NCBI RefSeq assembly: GCF_004363655.1
Contig: NZ_SNZH01000001.1
Coordinates: 2,217-54,472, forward strand
DNA from: Tahibacter aquaticus
GTDB lineage: Bacteria; Pseudomonadota; Gammaproteobacteria; Xanthomonadales; Rhodanobacteraceae
Reading direction: 5' to 3'
Length of the DNA: 52,256 nucleotides
Positions 16,505-24,197 of the stretch are shown here, one piece after another. Below the pieces are notes generated by a model that saw only the letters and a list, made by a program, of their open reading frames with translations, was not told where the DNA came from and made no database searches. The translations under genes were made by a program, and so were the position numbers. How positions within the stretch are numbered: the stretch's first letter is position 1; the number at the start of each line of letters is the position of its first letter.

Positions 16505-16870
16505 CTACTCCGGCGCGGCAAGAGTGCGTTGCATCTTGGCGGGCAACTTTTCCACAACGAGATCGTAGGAACGGCGCAGGAAAGCCTCCAGCGCTCCCCT
16601 GGCCAGCTGATCGGGATCGGTCAGGGTGACCCAGAACGCGCGGGCCATGTACGGCGCCGGCATGAAGCCGGGCTGTTCGGTCAGTTCGAGAAAACGGTCG
16701 GCGTCGACCTTGCAGGACACGCGGCCACGTTCGACGCCGAGCGTGCAATACACCGCGAACATCTTGCCGGCGACGCTGTAGACCCGGTCGACTTCCCATT
16801 TCATCGCCGTGGTTACGCCTGGCCAGTGCAGGCAGATGGCATCGAGTTGTTCTGCCTGCAGCGTGCTCAT
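16505..16870 (-). CDS. MmcQ/YjbR family DNA-binding-like protein
   Basis: The 121-residue protein shows the family pattern: a CLHWPGVTTAMKW start, VYSVAGKMFAVYC and KVDADRFLELTEQPGFMPAPYMARAFWVTL, then an arginine- and leucine-rich C-terminal helix (RRSYDLVVEKLP). The fold (CyaY-like, double wing) is known, but a precise role is not established for the family. The ATG at 16870 shares one base with the TGA of the upstream L,D-transpeptidase-like gene, and GAGGAAGG within that gene's end serves as ribosome binding site, so the two are translationally coupled. Confidence 0.85.
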   Translation of the reverse strand: MSTLQAEQLDAICLHWPGVTTAMKWEVDRVYSVAGKMFAVYCTLGVERGRVSCKVDADRFLELTEQPGFMPAPYMARAFWVTLTDPDQLARGALEAFLRRSYDLVVEKLPAKMQRTLAAPE

Positions 16871-17619
16871 CAACCTTCCTCGCCGATACGGTAGCGCTTG
16901 TCCTGCACGCCGATGCGCGGCGGCTGGTGCGTGCGCTCGAACGCATCGTAACCGGGCTTAAGCTGGGACCAGAAGCCGAACCAGGGCGACGCCTTTTGCG
17001 CGGCCAGTGCCGCTTCGTCGAGACGGAACGGAAACGCATGTACCTCGAACGCCGCCTGGCCACCGCGCAGCGCCGCCTCGGCCAGGGTATAGATCTGCTC
17101 TATCGCCGCATCGCCCATGGCATAGCAGCCGATGGAGACGCAGTTGCCATGCACCATGAGGAAATTGCCCGTATAGCCCTGGGCACGCTCGTAGGCATTC
17201 GGATAGCCCAGGTTGAAACTCAGGTGATAGCTGCTGGCGGGATTGAGCTGGCCCAGGCCTACCCGGTAGAAGCCTTCCGGTGCCTGGTTGTCGCCTTCGC
17301 GGCGCTTGGGGCCGAGTTCGCCCGAGTAGCGGCAGACAGGATAGGTGCGGAACAGGCGGAACTTGCCGTCGCTGTGCCGCAGCCAGAGTTCCAGTTCGGC
17401 CTCGCGCTTGAAGATGCGCACGAACAGCGGCGCGCCGTAGTGCAGACCCTGCGCGGCGAGATCGCGCTGCAGGCCGGGTTTTACCCGCTCGGCGGCCTGT
17501 TGCGCCCGATTGCTGCTGATTGCCGCTGCGCTCATGACGACGTGGCCTTTGCTGCTCCAGGCCCAGGGCGCCGCGACGGCGGCCAGGGCGGCGACGATGA
17601 AAACAATCCAGCGCAGCAT
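16870..17619 (-). CDS. YafK/DpaA-like L,D-transpeptidase-fold protein
   Basis: The 249-residue protein has an N-terminal hydrophobic segment (MLRWIVFIVAALAAVAAPWA), placing it in the periplasm or on the inner membrane. The catalytic YkuD-type signature is present as MVHGNCVSIGCYAM, with His, Ser and the nucleophile Cys intact. The preceding NQAPEGFYRV and SYHLSFNLGYPNAYE match the YafK-like branch. The E. coli member, DpaA, releases Lpp from peptidoglycan instead of making crosslinks; whether this one does the same is inference. A longer upstream frame exists, but only ATG 17619 gives the signal-anchor. No strong Shine-Dalgarno is visible. The diguanylate cyclase gene ends 52 bp upstream. Confidence 0.86.
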   Translation of the reverse strand: MLRWIVFIVAALAAVAAPWAWSSKGHVVMSAAAISSNRAQQAAERVKPGLQRDLAAQGLHYGAPLFVRIFKREAELELWLRHSDGKFRLFRTYPVCRYSGELGPKRREGDNQAPEGFYRVGLGQLNPASSYHLSFNLGYPNAYERAQGYTGNFLMVHGNCVSIGCYAMGDAAIEQIYTLAEAALRGGQAAFEVHAFPFRLDEAALAAQKASPWFGFWSQLKPGYDAFERTHQPPRIGVQDKRYRIGEEG

Positions 17620-17671
17620 GGCAAAGGGTTCTGGCGGAATGACGCCGCAGTGTACTTGAGGCAGGACAGGC

Positions 17672-20509
17672 TTACGCCGCCTCGAACGCCTCGACCCGGT
17701 TGCGCCCGTTGCGCTTGGCGCGGTACAGCGCCGCATCGGCGCGGGCCAGCAGCAGGTCGAGTGCATCGGTGGCCGCGGGCACGGTGGCGGCAACGCCGAT
17801 GCTGACCGTGACGCCGGCGCAGGCTTCGGCCACCAGCGCACACAGGCGGCGGCCCAGTTCCAGCGCCGCCGCTGGGTCGCACTGCGGCACGACCAGGGCA
17901 AACTCTTCGCCGCCGTAGCGTGCCACCACGGTGTTTTCCCGCACGCCGCGGCTCAAGGCCGCGGCCACGCTCTTGAGCACCTCGTCACCGGCCAGATGCC
18001 CGTGGCTATCGTTATAGGCCTTGAAGTGATCCACATCGATCAGCAGCACGGCCACTGGCCGGCCGGTCTGCACCGACGCCGACAGCGCGGCGGCCAGCAG
18101 GCTGTCGAAGCGGCGCCGGTTGGCCACCTGGGTAAGCCCGTCGCGTTCGGCCAGGTCGCGCAGTTGGGTATTCGCGGTTTCCAGCTCGGCCGTATGCGCG
18201 CGCACCAGCGCGTGCAAGCTGCGGTTGCGTGCATCCAGGCGGCGGATGCGCGCGCGCAAGGTATAGCTGGCGGCAAAGCCCAGCAGCGCCAGCAGCAGCA
18301 GGCCGGCCAGCGCCTGCACGCTGCCGCGCTGATACCAGCGCGGCGCGATATGCACGGCGAAGGCCGGCGCATCGAACAGCTGGCCGTCGGCCAGGCGCGC
18401 GCGCGCCTCGAAGCGATACTCGCCGGGTGGAATCTGCGCATAGCTGAATTCAGCGCGCGGGCTCCAGTCGGACCAGTTCGCATCCAGCCCTGCCACACGC
18501 ACCTGGAACTGCGGCGGCAGCGTACGCGCCAGGTCGATCATGCCCAGGCGAAACAGCAGGCTGCCGGCGCCGTAATCCAGTTGCGCCGGCTGCTGCAACG
18601 GCAAGGACGCCGCAGCGCCTTGCCGCGGCTGCAGCCGTACCGCGGCCAGGCGCAGCGCCGGCAGGCTTTCCGTGGTACTCGCCGCGGCCGCGTCGTAGTG
18701 CAGCAGCCGGCCGGCGCTGCCGACGATCACGTCGCCGTCGGGCAGCGGATACAAGGTATCCACGGCGCCGCGCGACAGGTCGACTGCATCGACGCGCCGC
18801 CAGCGCCGCGCCGCATCGCGTTTGTATACAACGCGAAAACTCCAGGCCCAGGCCTCGCCATGGGCGCCGTCGCGCAGGCGCACAGCCTCTCCCGCCGGCA
18901 GCAGCGCCGCCAGGCCGTCGGCTTGCGCCGCGACGAAACGCTGGCCGTTCCAGCGGAAAAGACCGCTGCGAGCACTGGCATACAGCGCGCCCTCCAGGCG
19001 GCTGACGATGACTTCGTCGCTGGCGGCAACACCAAGCTGCCCGTCGAAACGCTGCAGTTGCGGCGGCTGCGCCGGATCGGCGGCGATGCGGGCGCGCAGC
19101 AGACCATGGTCTTCGCTGCCCAGCCACAGTTCGCCTGGCGCGGTCTCGACCAGGCTCATGACCCGCGCGCGCAGGTCGGTATGCCGTGCGGCCAGCTGCC
19201 AGCCGGAAGTCCCTTTTTGCAATAAGGCAAAACCTGACTCGGCACCGATCCAGACGCGGCCGGGATCGAATGGCGAACGCTCGATGCGGCGCGGGTACAG
19301 ATCGTCCGGCCCTACTGCCGCGCCGCTGCCGTCCAGATGGCGCAGGCCGTAGGTGCCGGCAAGAATGCGCGTAGCACCGTCGACGAACAGGGCCCAGGCT
19401 TCGCCGCGACTGGAGCGCTGCAGGGAAAACGCGCCTCGTGCACCGCTTTCGTCCCAGGGCGCCACTGCCTCGCCTGCGGCCGACTGCACGCGCAGCTCGC
19501 CCTGAACCAGCTGCACATCGTGCACGGCGCCGTTGATGCCGTCTTCCTGGCTGTATTGCCGCCAGGCCACCGGCCAAGGCAGCCGCACCACGCCCGTGTC
19601 GTCGACGATCAGCACGGCGCCGTCGCGGTCGCGCTGCAGGCTGTTCTGGAAACCGTTGCCGGTACGCACCCGCAGCAGGCTGCCGTCGGCAATGTCCACA
19701 ATGCGCAAAACTCCGTCGTCGCTGCCGAAGGCGGCATGGCGCGCGTCCAGCGCCTGGGCGTCGTGGAAGTGTGCCACTTCGTCGCCGGCCAGCACGGGGT
19801 GCAGCCTTCCGTCCTTCAGCAGCACCAGGCGCGGTGTCTGGTCGTGCACCAGCAGACCCTGCTCGCCCAGCGAAATCAGGTTGAACGCCGGCTGCTGGGC
19901 AAATTCTGCACCGCCGGGCAGCCGTTCGAAATGGTCGCCGACGCGGCGCTTGAGGCCTTCGCCACGCCAGTTCACGATCAGCTCGCCCGCATGCTCGGCA
20001 ATGCCGCCGAAGCGGTCGGGTGCATGCCAGACCTGTACGCGGCGACCGTCCGCATCGACCTGGAAAAGCCAGCGCAGGGCGCGGAAATACATGCCGTCGT
20101 CGCGCTCCAGCACATCCCAGATGTCATCGAAGCCCTGTGCGCCGACCGGGTCGGCGAATGCGCCGGCGACGTCGACGAAACGCTCGCCGCCGTCGTCAGT
20201 GCGCTCGATCCAGCCGAAACTGTCGCTGGCGCCGTACCAGAGCCGGCCGCGCCTGTCGCGCCAGAGCGCACGCACGGCGCCGGGCCGCGGCAGCGCGAAC
20301 GCTTCCCAGCGCACGCCGTCGAAGCGCAGCACCGCACCGATACCGCCGACATACAGCAGGCCGTCGGCGCTGCGCGCGACGGAGAAGTACTGCGGGAAAA
20401 CATCCAGGTCGGGCCGGAAGCGCGTCATCGCCGGCGTTGCCGCGATGGCCGGCACGGCGCACAGCCACAGCACCGCCAAGACCAGCCAGCGCGTCAGGCG
20501 CAGTCCCAT
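17672..20509 (-). CDS. Propeller/Y_Y_Y diguanylate cyclase (GGDEF)
   Basis: The 945-residue protein has a signal peptide (1-23), a periplasmic propeller of two-component-regulator type (about 30-640, with repeats like DGLLYVGGIGAVLRFDG), a Y_Y_Y domain (about 645-720, LPPQFQVRVAGLDANWSDWS), one membrane helix (about 726-749), a short coiled coil, and a GGDEF domain (about 790-940). The active site RYGGEEF (near 862) is intact, as are DGLTQVANRRRFD and LLIDVDHFKAYNDSHGHLAGD, so c-di-GMP synthesis is expected. The inhibitory I-site that would read RxxD before the active site is RENT, so the Asp is missing. The periplasmic propeller probably senses a ligand. GGGGAG precedes the ATG and abuts a hairpin. 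No EAL domain is present. Confidence 0.93.
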   Translation of the reverse strand: MGLRLTRWLVLAVLWLCAVPAIAATPAMTRFRPDLDVFPQYFSVARSADGLLYVGGIGAVLRFDGVRWEAFALPRPGAVRALWRDRRGRLWYGASDSFGWIERTDDGGERFVDVAGAFADPVGAQGFDDIWDVLERDDGMYFRALRWLFQVDADGRRVQVWHAPDRFGGIAEHAGELIVNWRGEGLKRRVGDHFERLPGGAEFAQQPAFNLISLGEQGLLVHDQTPRLVLLKDGRLHPVLAGDEVAHFHDAQALDARHAAFGSDDGVLRIVDIADGSLLRVRTGNGFQNSLQRDRDGAVLIVDDTGVVRLPWPVAWRQYSQEDGINGAVHDVQLVQGELRVQSAAGEAVAPWDESGARGAFSLQRSSRGEAWALFVDGATRILAGTYGLRHLDGSGAAVGPDDLYPRRIERSPFDPGRVWIGAESGFALLQKGTSGWQLAARHTDLRARVMSLVETAPGELWLGSEDHGLLRARIAADPAQPPQLQRFDGQLGVAASDEVIVSRLEGALYASARSGLFRWNGQRFVAAQADGLAALLPAGEAVRLRDGAHGEAWAWSFRVVYKRDAARRWRRVDAVDLSRGAVDTLYPLPDGDVIVGSAGRLLHYDAAAASTTESLPALRLAAVRLQPRQGAAASLPLQQPAQLDYGAGSLLFRLGMIDLARTLPPQFQVRVAGLDANWSDWSPRAEFSYAQIPPGEYRFEARARLADGQLFDAPAFAVHIAPRWYQRGSVQALAGLLLLALLGFAASYTLRARIRRLDARNRSLHALVRAHTAELETANTQLRDLAERDGLTQVANRRRFDSLLAAALSASVQTGRPVAVLLIDVDHFKAYNDSHGHLAGDEVLKSVAAALSRGVRENTVVARYGGEEFALVVPQCDPAAALELGRRLCALVAEACAGVTVSIGVAATVPAATDALDLLLARADAALYRAKRNGRNRVEAFEAA

Positions 20510-20518
20510 GTGCGACTC

Positions 20519-20560
20519 CCCTGTCCCGTGCCGCCGCAGCGGCGGCGCGCATGGACAGGG
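20519..20560 (-). promoter_or_regulatory. 5' leader hairpin touching the diguanylate cyclase Shine-Dalgarno
   Basis: On the minus strand, CCCTGTCC pairs with GGACAGGG (outer 8 bp) and CCGCCG with CGGCGG (inner 6 bp, loop CTG), separated by short internal loops. The 3' arm contributes the first G residues of the GGGGAG ribosome binding site, and the ATG follows 9 bases after the stem. The structure could limit translation, or it could be the end of the upstream transcript. No known riboswitch class was recognised. Confidence 0.45.
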
Positions 20561-20718
20561 TATAGCGCAGAAGAGGTAGCGAACGCATCGTCGGGGCAGG
20601 TGCCTAGCCTGGGCCTGGATGCAGCGGCAGCCTTGCGGCTTTCGCAGGGATTGCCAGCCGGACGGCGCAATTCGTGTTGCTCAGCGCGCCTGCGCCGCGG
20701 CGCTTGGTCCGTAGGGTG

Positions 20719-22623
20719 CTACAGGTCGCGGGCGACGCGGAAGCCGACGCGGCCGCTGCGGGTCACGGTCAGCGCGGACAGGCGGAAGGCCGAACGCACC
20801 TGGTCCGGATCGCTGCCCCAGGAGCCGCCGCGCACCACATGCCGCTCGCAACCCGGGTTGACCCAGGCGCGGCTGTCCCGCGGCGCGCGGATATAGGTGT
20901 CGTGCCAGCAGTCCTCGACCCATTCCGACACATTGCCTTCGAGGTCGAACAGGCCCAGCGGATTGGCCGGGAAACTCTGCACTGGCGCCGGCCCCCAGTG
21001 GTCGTCGGCGTAGCGCGGGAAGGCCTTGCGCCAGGTGCGGTGGGCCGGCGAGCGGTCGCCAGCACCGGTGAAATTTCCGATCACGCGCTGCGGATCGCCG
21101 TCGCCCCAGGCAAAGCGCGTGGTCGAGCCCGCGCGCATGGCGTATTCGAACTCGGCTTCCGAGGGCAGGCGGTAATTCTTGCCGGTGCGCTCGCTGAGCC
21201 AGGCCAGGTAGGCCGTCGCATCGCTCCAGCTGACATGCACGACAGGCAGGTTGTCGGCGGCGCGGCGGCCGCGATAGTCGTCCTGCCAGGTCACGCCACG
21301 GCCGTCGACCATCCGACCGGAGGCCTCGTCGTAGATGCTCGACGCGCCCTCGCTTTCCGCCGTGGTCTTGTAGCCCGAGGCGCGGATGAATTCGCGGAAC
21401 TGGCCGACGCTCACCTCGCTGCGGCCCAGGGCAAAGCCGCTGGCAATGGCCACTTCGCGCTGCGGGCCTTCGGCGCCGCGGTGGCCTTCCTCGCTGTCGG
21501 GCGAACCCATCAGAAACGTGCCGGTCGGCACGACCAGCAATCCCGGCGCACTGCCGGCGCGGTCGAGGAACGGATCTTCGATGGCCTGCCCAGGATGCAT
21601 GCTGGCGTAGACGCGGGCATTGTTGAGCCGGTCGGAGAATTCATCCACGCCGGGCAGGTCGGGGCTGATGCGCTGGGCTTGCTGGGCCAGGCGCTCGGCC
21701 AGGTCGGCACTGCCCGAATCCAGCGCCGACTGCGCCTGCGCCAGCACGGTTTCCGCGCGCTGCCGGCGCATGCCTTCGATGCGCGAACGCGTGTCCAGCA
21801 GCTGCTGCGAACCCGGCGCCAGCGTGGCCGCTTCGGCCAGCACCGTATCGGCAGCGGCAAAATCGTCCTTGGCCACCGCGGCCAGGGCGCGATCGAGCAC
21901 GCCGCGCTGGATCTGTTCCAGGCCTTGCTGGGCCAGCCTGTTGTCCGGATCCAGCTCGCGCACGCGCCGGTATACGTCCAGTGCGCTGGACCCGGCAGGC
22001 TCAAGACCGCGGCCCTGCTTGAGCAGCTCGGCCGCATTCGCCAGCAAGGGCTCCAGCGTGCGCGCCAGCTTGACCCGCTCGCGCAGTTCGGCGAAGCGTT
22101 CGGCGTCGTGCGGCAGCTTGTCCAGCGCGGCGACCACGCGCTCGGCCTCGGCGCTGTCGCCCTGGTCCAGCGCGGCGCCGATCATGCCGGCCAGGCCGTC
22201 CTGCGCGGCCAGGCGGCCGGCACGCGCGCGGCGATTGCTCTTTTCCTCGTCCAGCACCCGCTGATACAGCAGCAGCGCGCTGCCCTCGGCCGGTTCGAAC
22301 AGCTGGCCGTCGGCCAGGGCCTTGTCAGCCTGCTTGAGCAGGGCGGCGATATTCGCCGTCGCCGGCACTTCCGGCGCCGGCGGCCCTTCGATCGCGGCCA
22401 TTTCGCGCGGCGGGCCGAATTCGACCACCGGCATGGCATTGGCGCGCACATCGATCGGCGGCGGCGGCGCACCGGTATGCAGGGGCACGCTGGTCGGGCG
22501 CACGCCCGGCGAGACGTGGATCACGTCCGGAAAGAAGCGATAGACCAGGGCGAATCCCAGCAGGGCAATGCCCGCTGCTCCACCCCAGGTGGTCTGCTTG
22601 CGGACGTTTTCGGGACCAGCCAT
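20719..22623 (-). CDS. Membrane-anchored SUMF1/FGE-like domain protein
   Basis: The 634-residue protein has a membrane helix near the N-terminus (WGGAAGIALLGFALVY), a proline-rich linker, a helical repeat-like region (about 95-350, with recurring LAxA and DGQLFEPAEGSALLLYQRVL/QGRGLEPAGSSALDVYRRV blocks), and a C-terminal formylglycine-generating-enzyme-like domain (about 370-634: PTGTFLMGSPDSEEG, LPVVHVSWSDATAYLAWLSE, YRLPSEAEFEYAMRAG, GLFDLEGNVSEWVEDCW, HVVRGGSWGSDPDQVRSAFR, GFRVAR). The two active-site cysteines that follow the GGSW motif in true sulfatase-activating enzymes are absent, so a binding or scaffolding role is more likely than sulfatase maturation. No sulfatase gene is nearby. 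It lies upstream of the diguanylate cyclase, 209 bp apart. Confidence 0.88.
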   Translation of the reverse strand: MAGPENVRKQTTWGGAAGIALLGFALVYRFFPDVIHVSPGVRPTSVPLHTGAPPPPIDVRANAMPVVEFGPPREMAAIEGPPAPEVPATANIAALLKQADKALADGQLFEPAEGSALLLYQRVLDEEKSNRRARAGRLAAQDGLAGMIGAALDQGDSAEAERVVAALDKLPHDAERFAELRERVKLARTLEPLLANAAELLKQGRGLEPAGSSALDVYRRVRELDPDNRLAQQGLEQIQRGVLDRALAAVAKDDFAAADTVLAEAATLAPGSQQLLDTRSRIEGMRRQRAETVLAQAQSALDSGSADLAERLAQQAQRISPDLPGVDEFSDRLNNARVYASMHPGQAIEDPFLDRAGSAPGLLVVPTGTFLMGSPDSEEGHRGAEGPQREVAIASGFALGRSEVSVGQFREFIRASGYKTTAESEGASSIYDEASGRMVDGRGVTWQDDYRGRRAADNLPVVHVSWSDATAYLAWLSERTGKNYRLPSEAEFEYAMRAGSTTRFAWGDGDPQRVIGNFTGAGDRSPAHRTWRKAFPRYADDHWGPAPVQSFPANPLGLFDLEGNVSEWVEDCWHDTYIRAPRDSRAWVNPGCERHVVRGGSWGSDPDQVRSAFRLSALTVTRSGRVGFRVARDL

Positions 22624-22717
22624 GCGCGCGATTGTGTGACAGCAGGGACGACTGACCTTAGGCTAACGCGTTCTGCCTGACAACCGCGTGCACTGCACGC
22701 CCCGAATGGAGTTTTGC

Positions 22718-23809
22718 GTGCACCACTGGATCGCGCAGCCTGAAGCCGCCGCCACACTGCTGGCCCGGCATCCCGACACCCGCGTGATCGGACTCGATAC
22801 CGAGTTCATGCGCATCGATACCTTCTACCCCCGTCTGGCTCTTGTGCAGGTCAACCTGGCCGGCGAAATCGCCCTGCTCGATCCGCTCGCCCTGGGCGGC
22901 CTGGCCGCGCTGGCACCACGCCTGGCCGATGCGGCCACGATCTGCGTCATGCACAGCGCCAGCGAAGACCTGGAAGCCCTGGCCGTTGCCGTGCCGCAGG
23001 GGCTGGGCCAGCTGTTCGACACCCAGATCGCCGCAGCCATCACCGGCCTGGGCGCAGGCCTGAGTTACCAGAAACTGGTCGCGGCGCTGACCGGCGTCGA
23101 CCTGCCCAAAGCAGAAACACGCTCCGACTGGCTGCGCCGCCCGCTGAGCGCCGAACAGCTGGACTATGCCGCGCAGGACGTCGTCCACCTGGCCGCCCTG
23201 CATCAGCAACTGGATGCACGCCTGGCCGAACTGGGCCGGCGCGACTGGCATGCGGAAGACTGCCAGCGCCTGCTGGCCAAGGCGCGCAGCCGCGACGGCG
23301 ATCCGCAGCCGCAGCGCGGCTTCAAGAGCGCCGCGGAATGGCCACGGCAGAAACAGGCGCTGCTGCGCCGGGTACTGCTGTGGCGCGAAGAGGCAGCCCG
23401 GCGCATCGACAAGCCTCGCCCCTGGCTGCTCGACGACGCGCATATCGCCGAGTTCGTGCTGAACCCGCCGCATGGCAGCGACGAGCTGTTCGCCCGCGCC
23501 AAAGGCCTGCGTGCCCTGCGCGGTGCCCAGCGCGACGAACTGCTGCAGGTATTGCAAGATCCGTTGCAAGAGGAAGAAATGGAATTTGCACCTATTTTCC
23601 CCCTGCCGACGCCGGCGCAGAAACGCGTCATCGGGGCGATGAAGGAATCGGTGGTCGCAATTGCCACGCAACTGAACGTACCCGAAGGCCTGCTCTGTGC
23701 GCGGCGCCATCTGGAAGCCCTGGTGTTCGACCGCGAATGGCCCGAAGCGCTGGAAGGCTGGCGCAAGGGGATTCTGTTCGAGGCGTTGATGGGGAAGGTC
23801 GAGGGGTGA
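22718..23809 (+). CDS. rnd: Ribonuclease D
   Basis: This 3'-5' exoribonuclease of the DEDD family takes part in tRNA 3'-end maturation. The DEDDy motifs are visible: Exo I GLDTEFMR (near 26), Exo II CVMHSASEDLEAL (near 78), and Exo III YAAQDVVHL (near 150) with its Tyr and Asp. A C-terminal HRDC-type region follows (about 200-290, RARGLRALRGAQRDELLQVL-like). The chosen start is GTG 22718, giving MHHWIAQPEAA as in other RNase D N-termini, because GGAG lies six bases upstream. ATG 22706 and GTG 22688 are in frame but lack a binding site. Length is 363 residues, close to the family norm. It is divergent from the SUMF1-like gene. Confidence 0.92.
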   Translation: MHHWIAQPEAAATLLARHPDTRVIGLDTEFMRIDTFYPRLALVQVNLAGEIALLDPLALGGLAALAPRLADAATICVMHSASEDLEALAVAVPQGLGQLFDTQIAAAITGLGAGLSYQKLVAALTGVDLPKAETRSDWLRRPLSAEQLDYAAQDVVHLAALHQQLDARLAELGRRDWHAEDCQRLLAKARSRDGDPQPQRGFKSAAEWPRQKQALLRRVLLWREEAARRIDKPRPWLLDDAHIAEFVLNPPHGSDELFARAKGLRALRGAQRDELLQVLQDPLQEEEMEFAPIFPLPTPAQKRVIGAMKESVVAIATQLNVPEGLLCARRHLEALVFDREWPEALEGWRKGILFEALMGKVEG

Positions 23810-23994
23810 TGAGGCGGTTATCGTTCCGTGCGGGGAATAGTGCGATACGTTCGAGAGAATTCGCCTGCGCTGCAGTATCGAGAAGTCGCACGAGATGCAT
23901 TCTTGGGAAATGGCGCAAGCAAGGCTCGAGAAACAGGCCGAGAGCCAGGCATGAGCCCTGCCATCGCCATACCCAAACCTCATCCCCATATGCC

Positions 23995-24023
23995 TTGACA
24001 CGCCGCCGCGCTTTCCGTTCCAC
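23995..24023 (+). promoter_or_regulatory. Candidate thr operon promoter
   Basis: A perfect TTGACA at 23995-24000 is followed after 17-18 bp by weak -10 candidates (TTCCAC or TCCACT). Transcription would begin near 24030, 30-35 bases before the leader peptide ATG at 24064, a sensible distance. The poor -10 match keeps confidence low. Confidence 0.35.
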
Positions 24024-24063
24024 TCGGACCATGAGCGCCGATATTTGCCGCCGCGGCGGTAGC

Positions 24064-24114
24064 ATGATTACTACGTCCACCACTATCGTGGTGCGGCGAG
24101 TCGTGCGCGAATAG
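24064..24114 (+). CDS. thrL: Threonine operon leader peptide
   Basis: A 16-residue open frame, MITTSTTIVVRRVVRE, carries four Thr codons and two Ile codons in its first eight positions. It ends 83 bp before thrA. This matches the leader peptides that sense charged tRNA-Thr and tRNA-Ile in thr operons of Gammaproteobacteria. The frame also has an in-frame ATG at 24031, which would give 27 residues; the core is the same either way. No strong Shine-Dalgarno precedes it; GGCGGT is a weak candidate. Confidence 0.72.
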   Translation: MITTSTTIVVRRVVRE

Positions 24115-24155
24115 GTTCAATCACGCACCGGCCCGCACCTGAATCAGGATGCGGG
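24091..24155 (+). promoter_or_regulatory. Thr attenuator: antiterminator and terminator stems
   Basis: The terminator-like stem is at 24132-24155: CCCGCA with TGCGGG and CCTG with CAGG around an AAT loop, with one bulged A. It is followed by TACTTCCCC, not a clean T-run. GTGCGG at 24091-24096, inside the leader frame just after the Thr/Ile codons, can pair with CCGCAC at 24133-24138, the 5' arm of that stem, and so would act as antiterminator. A third pairing, GTGCG..GA (24103-24110) with TC..CGCAC (24121-24128), overlaps the leader stop. This fits ribosome-mediated attenuation: stalling at Thr codons leaves 24091-24096 free, while a ribosome at the stop covers it. Confidence 0.55.
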
Positions 24156-24197
24156 TACTTCCCCATCCGGACGACGGCGGGCCTCAACGGAGGCTGC

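Noticed and set aside
24055-24066. GGCGGTAGCATG, close to the ops element recognised by RfaH
   Set aside because: The core GGCGGTAGC matches, but ops sites belong to long surface-polysaccharide or virulence operons, and one such match is expected by chance in 52 kb of GC-rich DNA on two strands.
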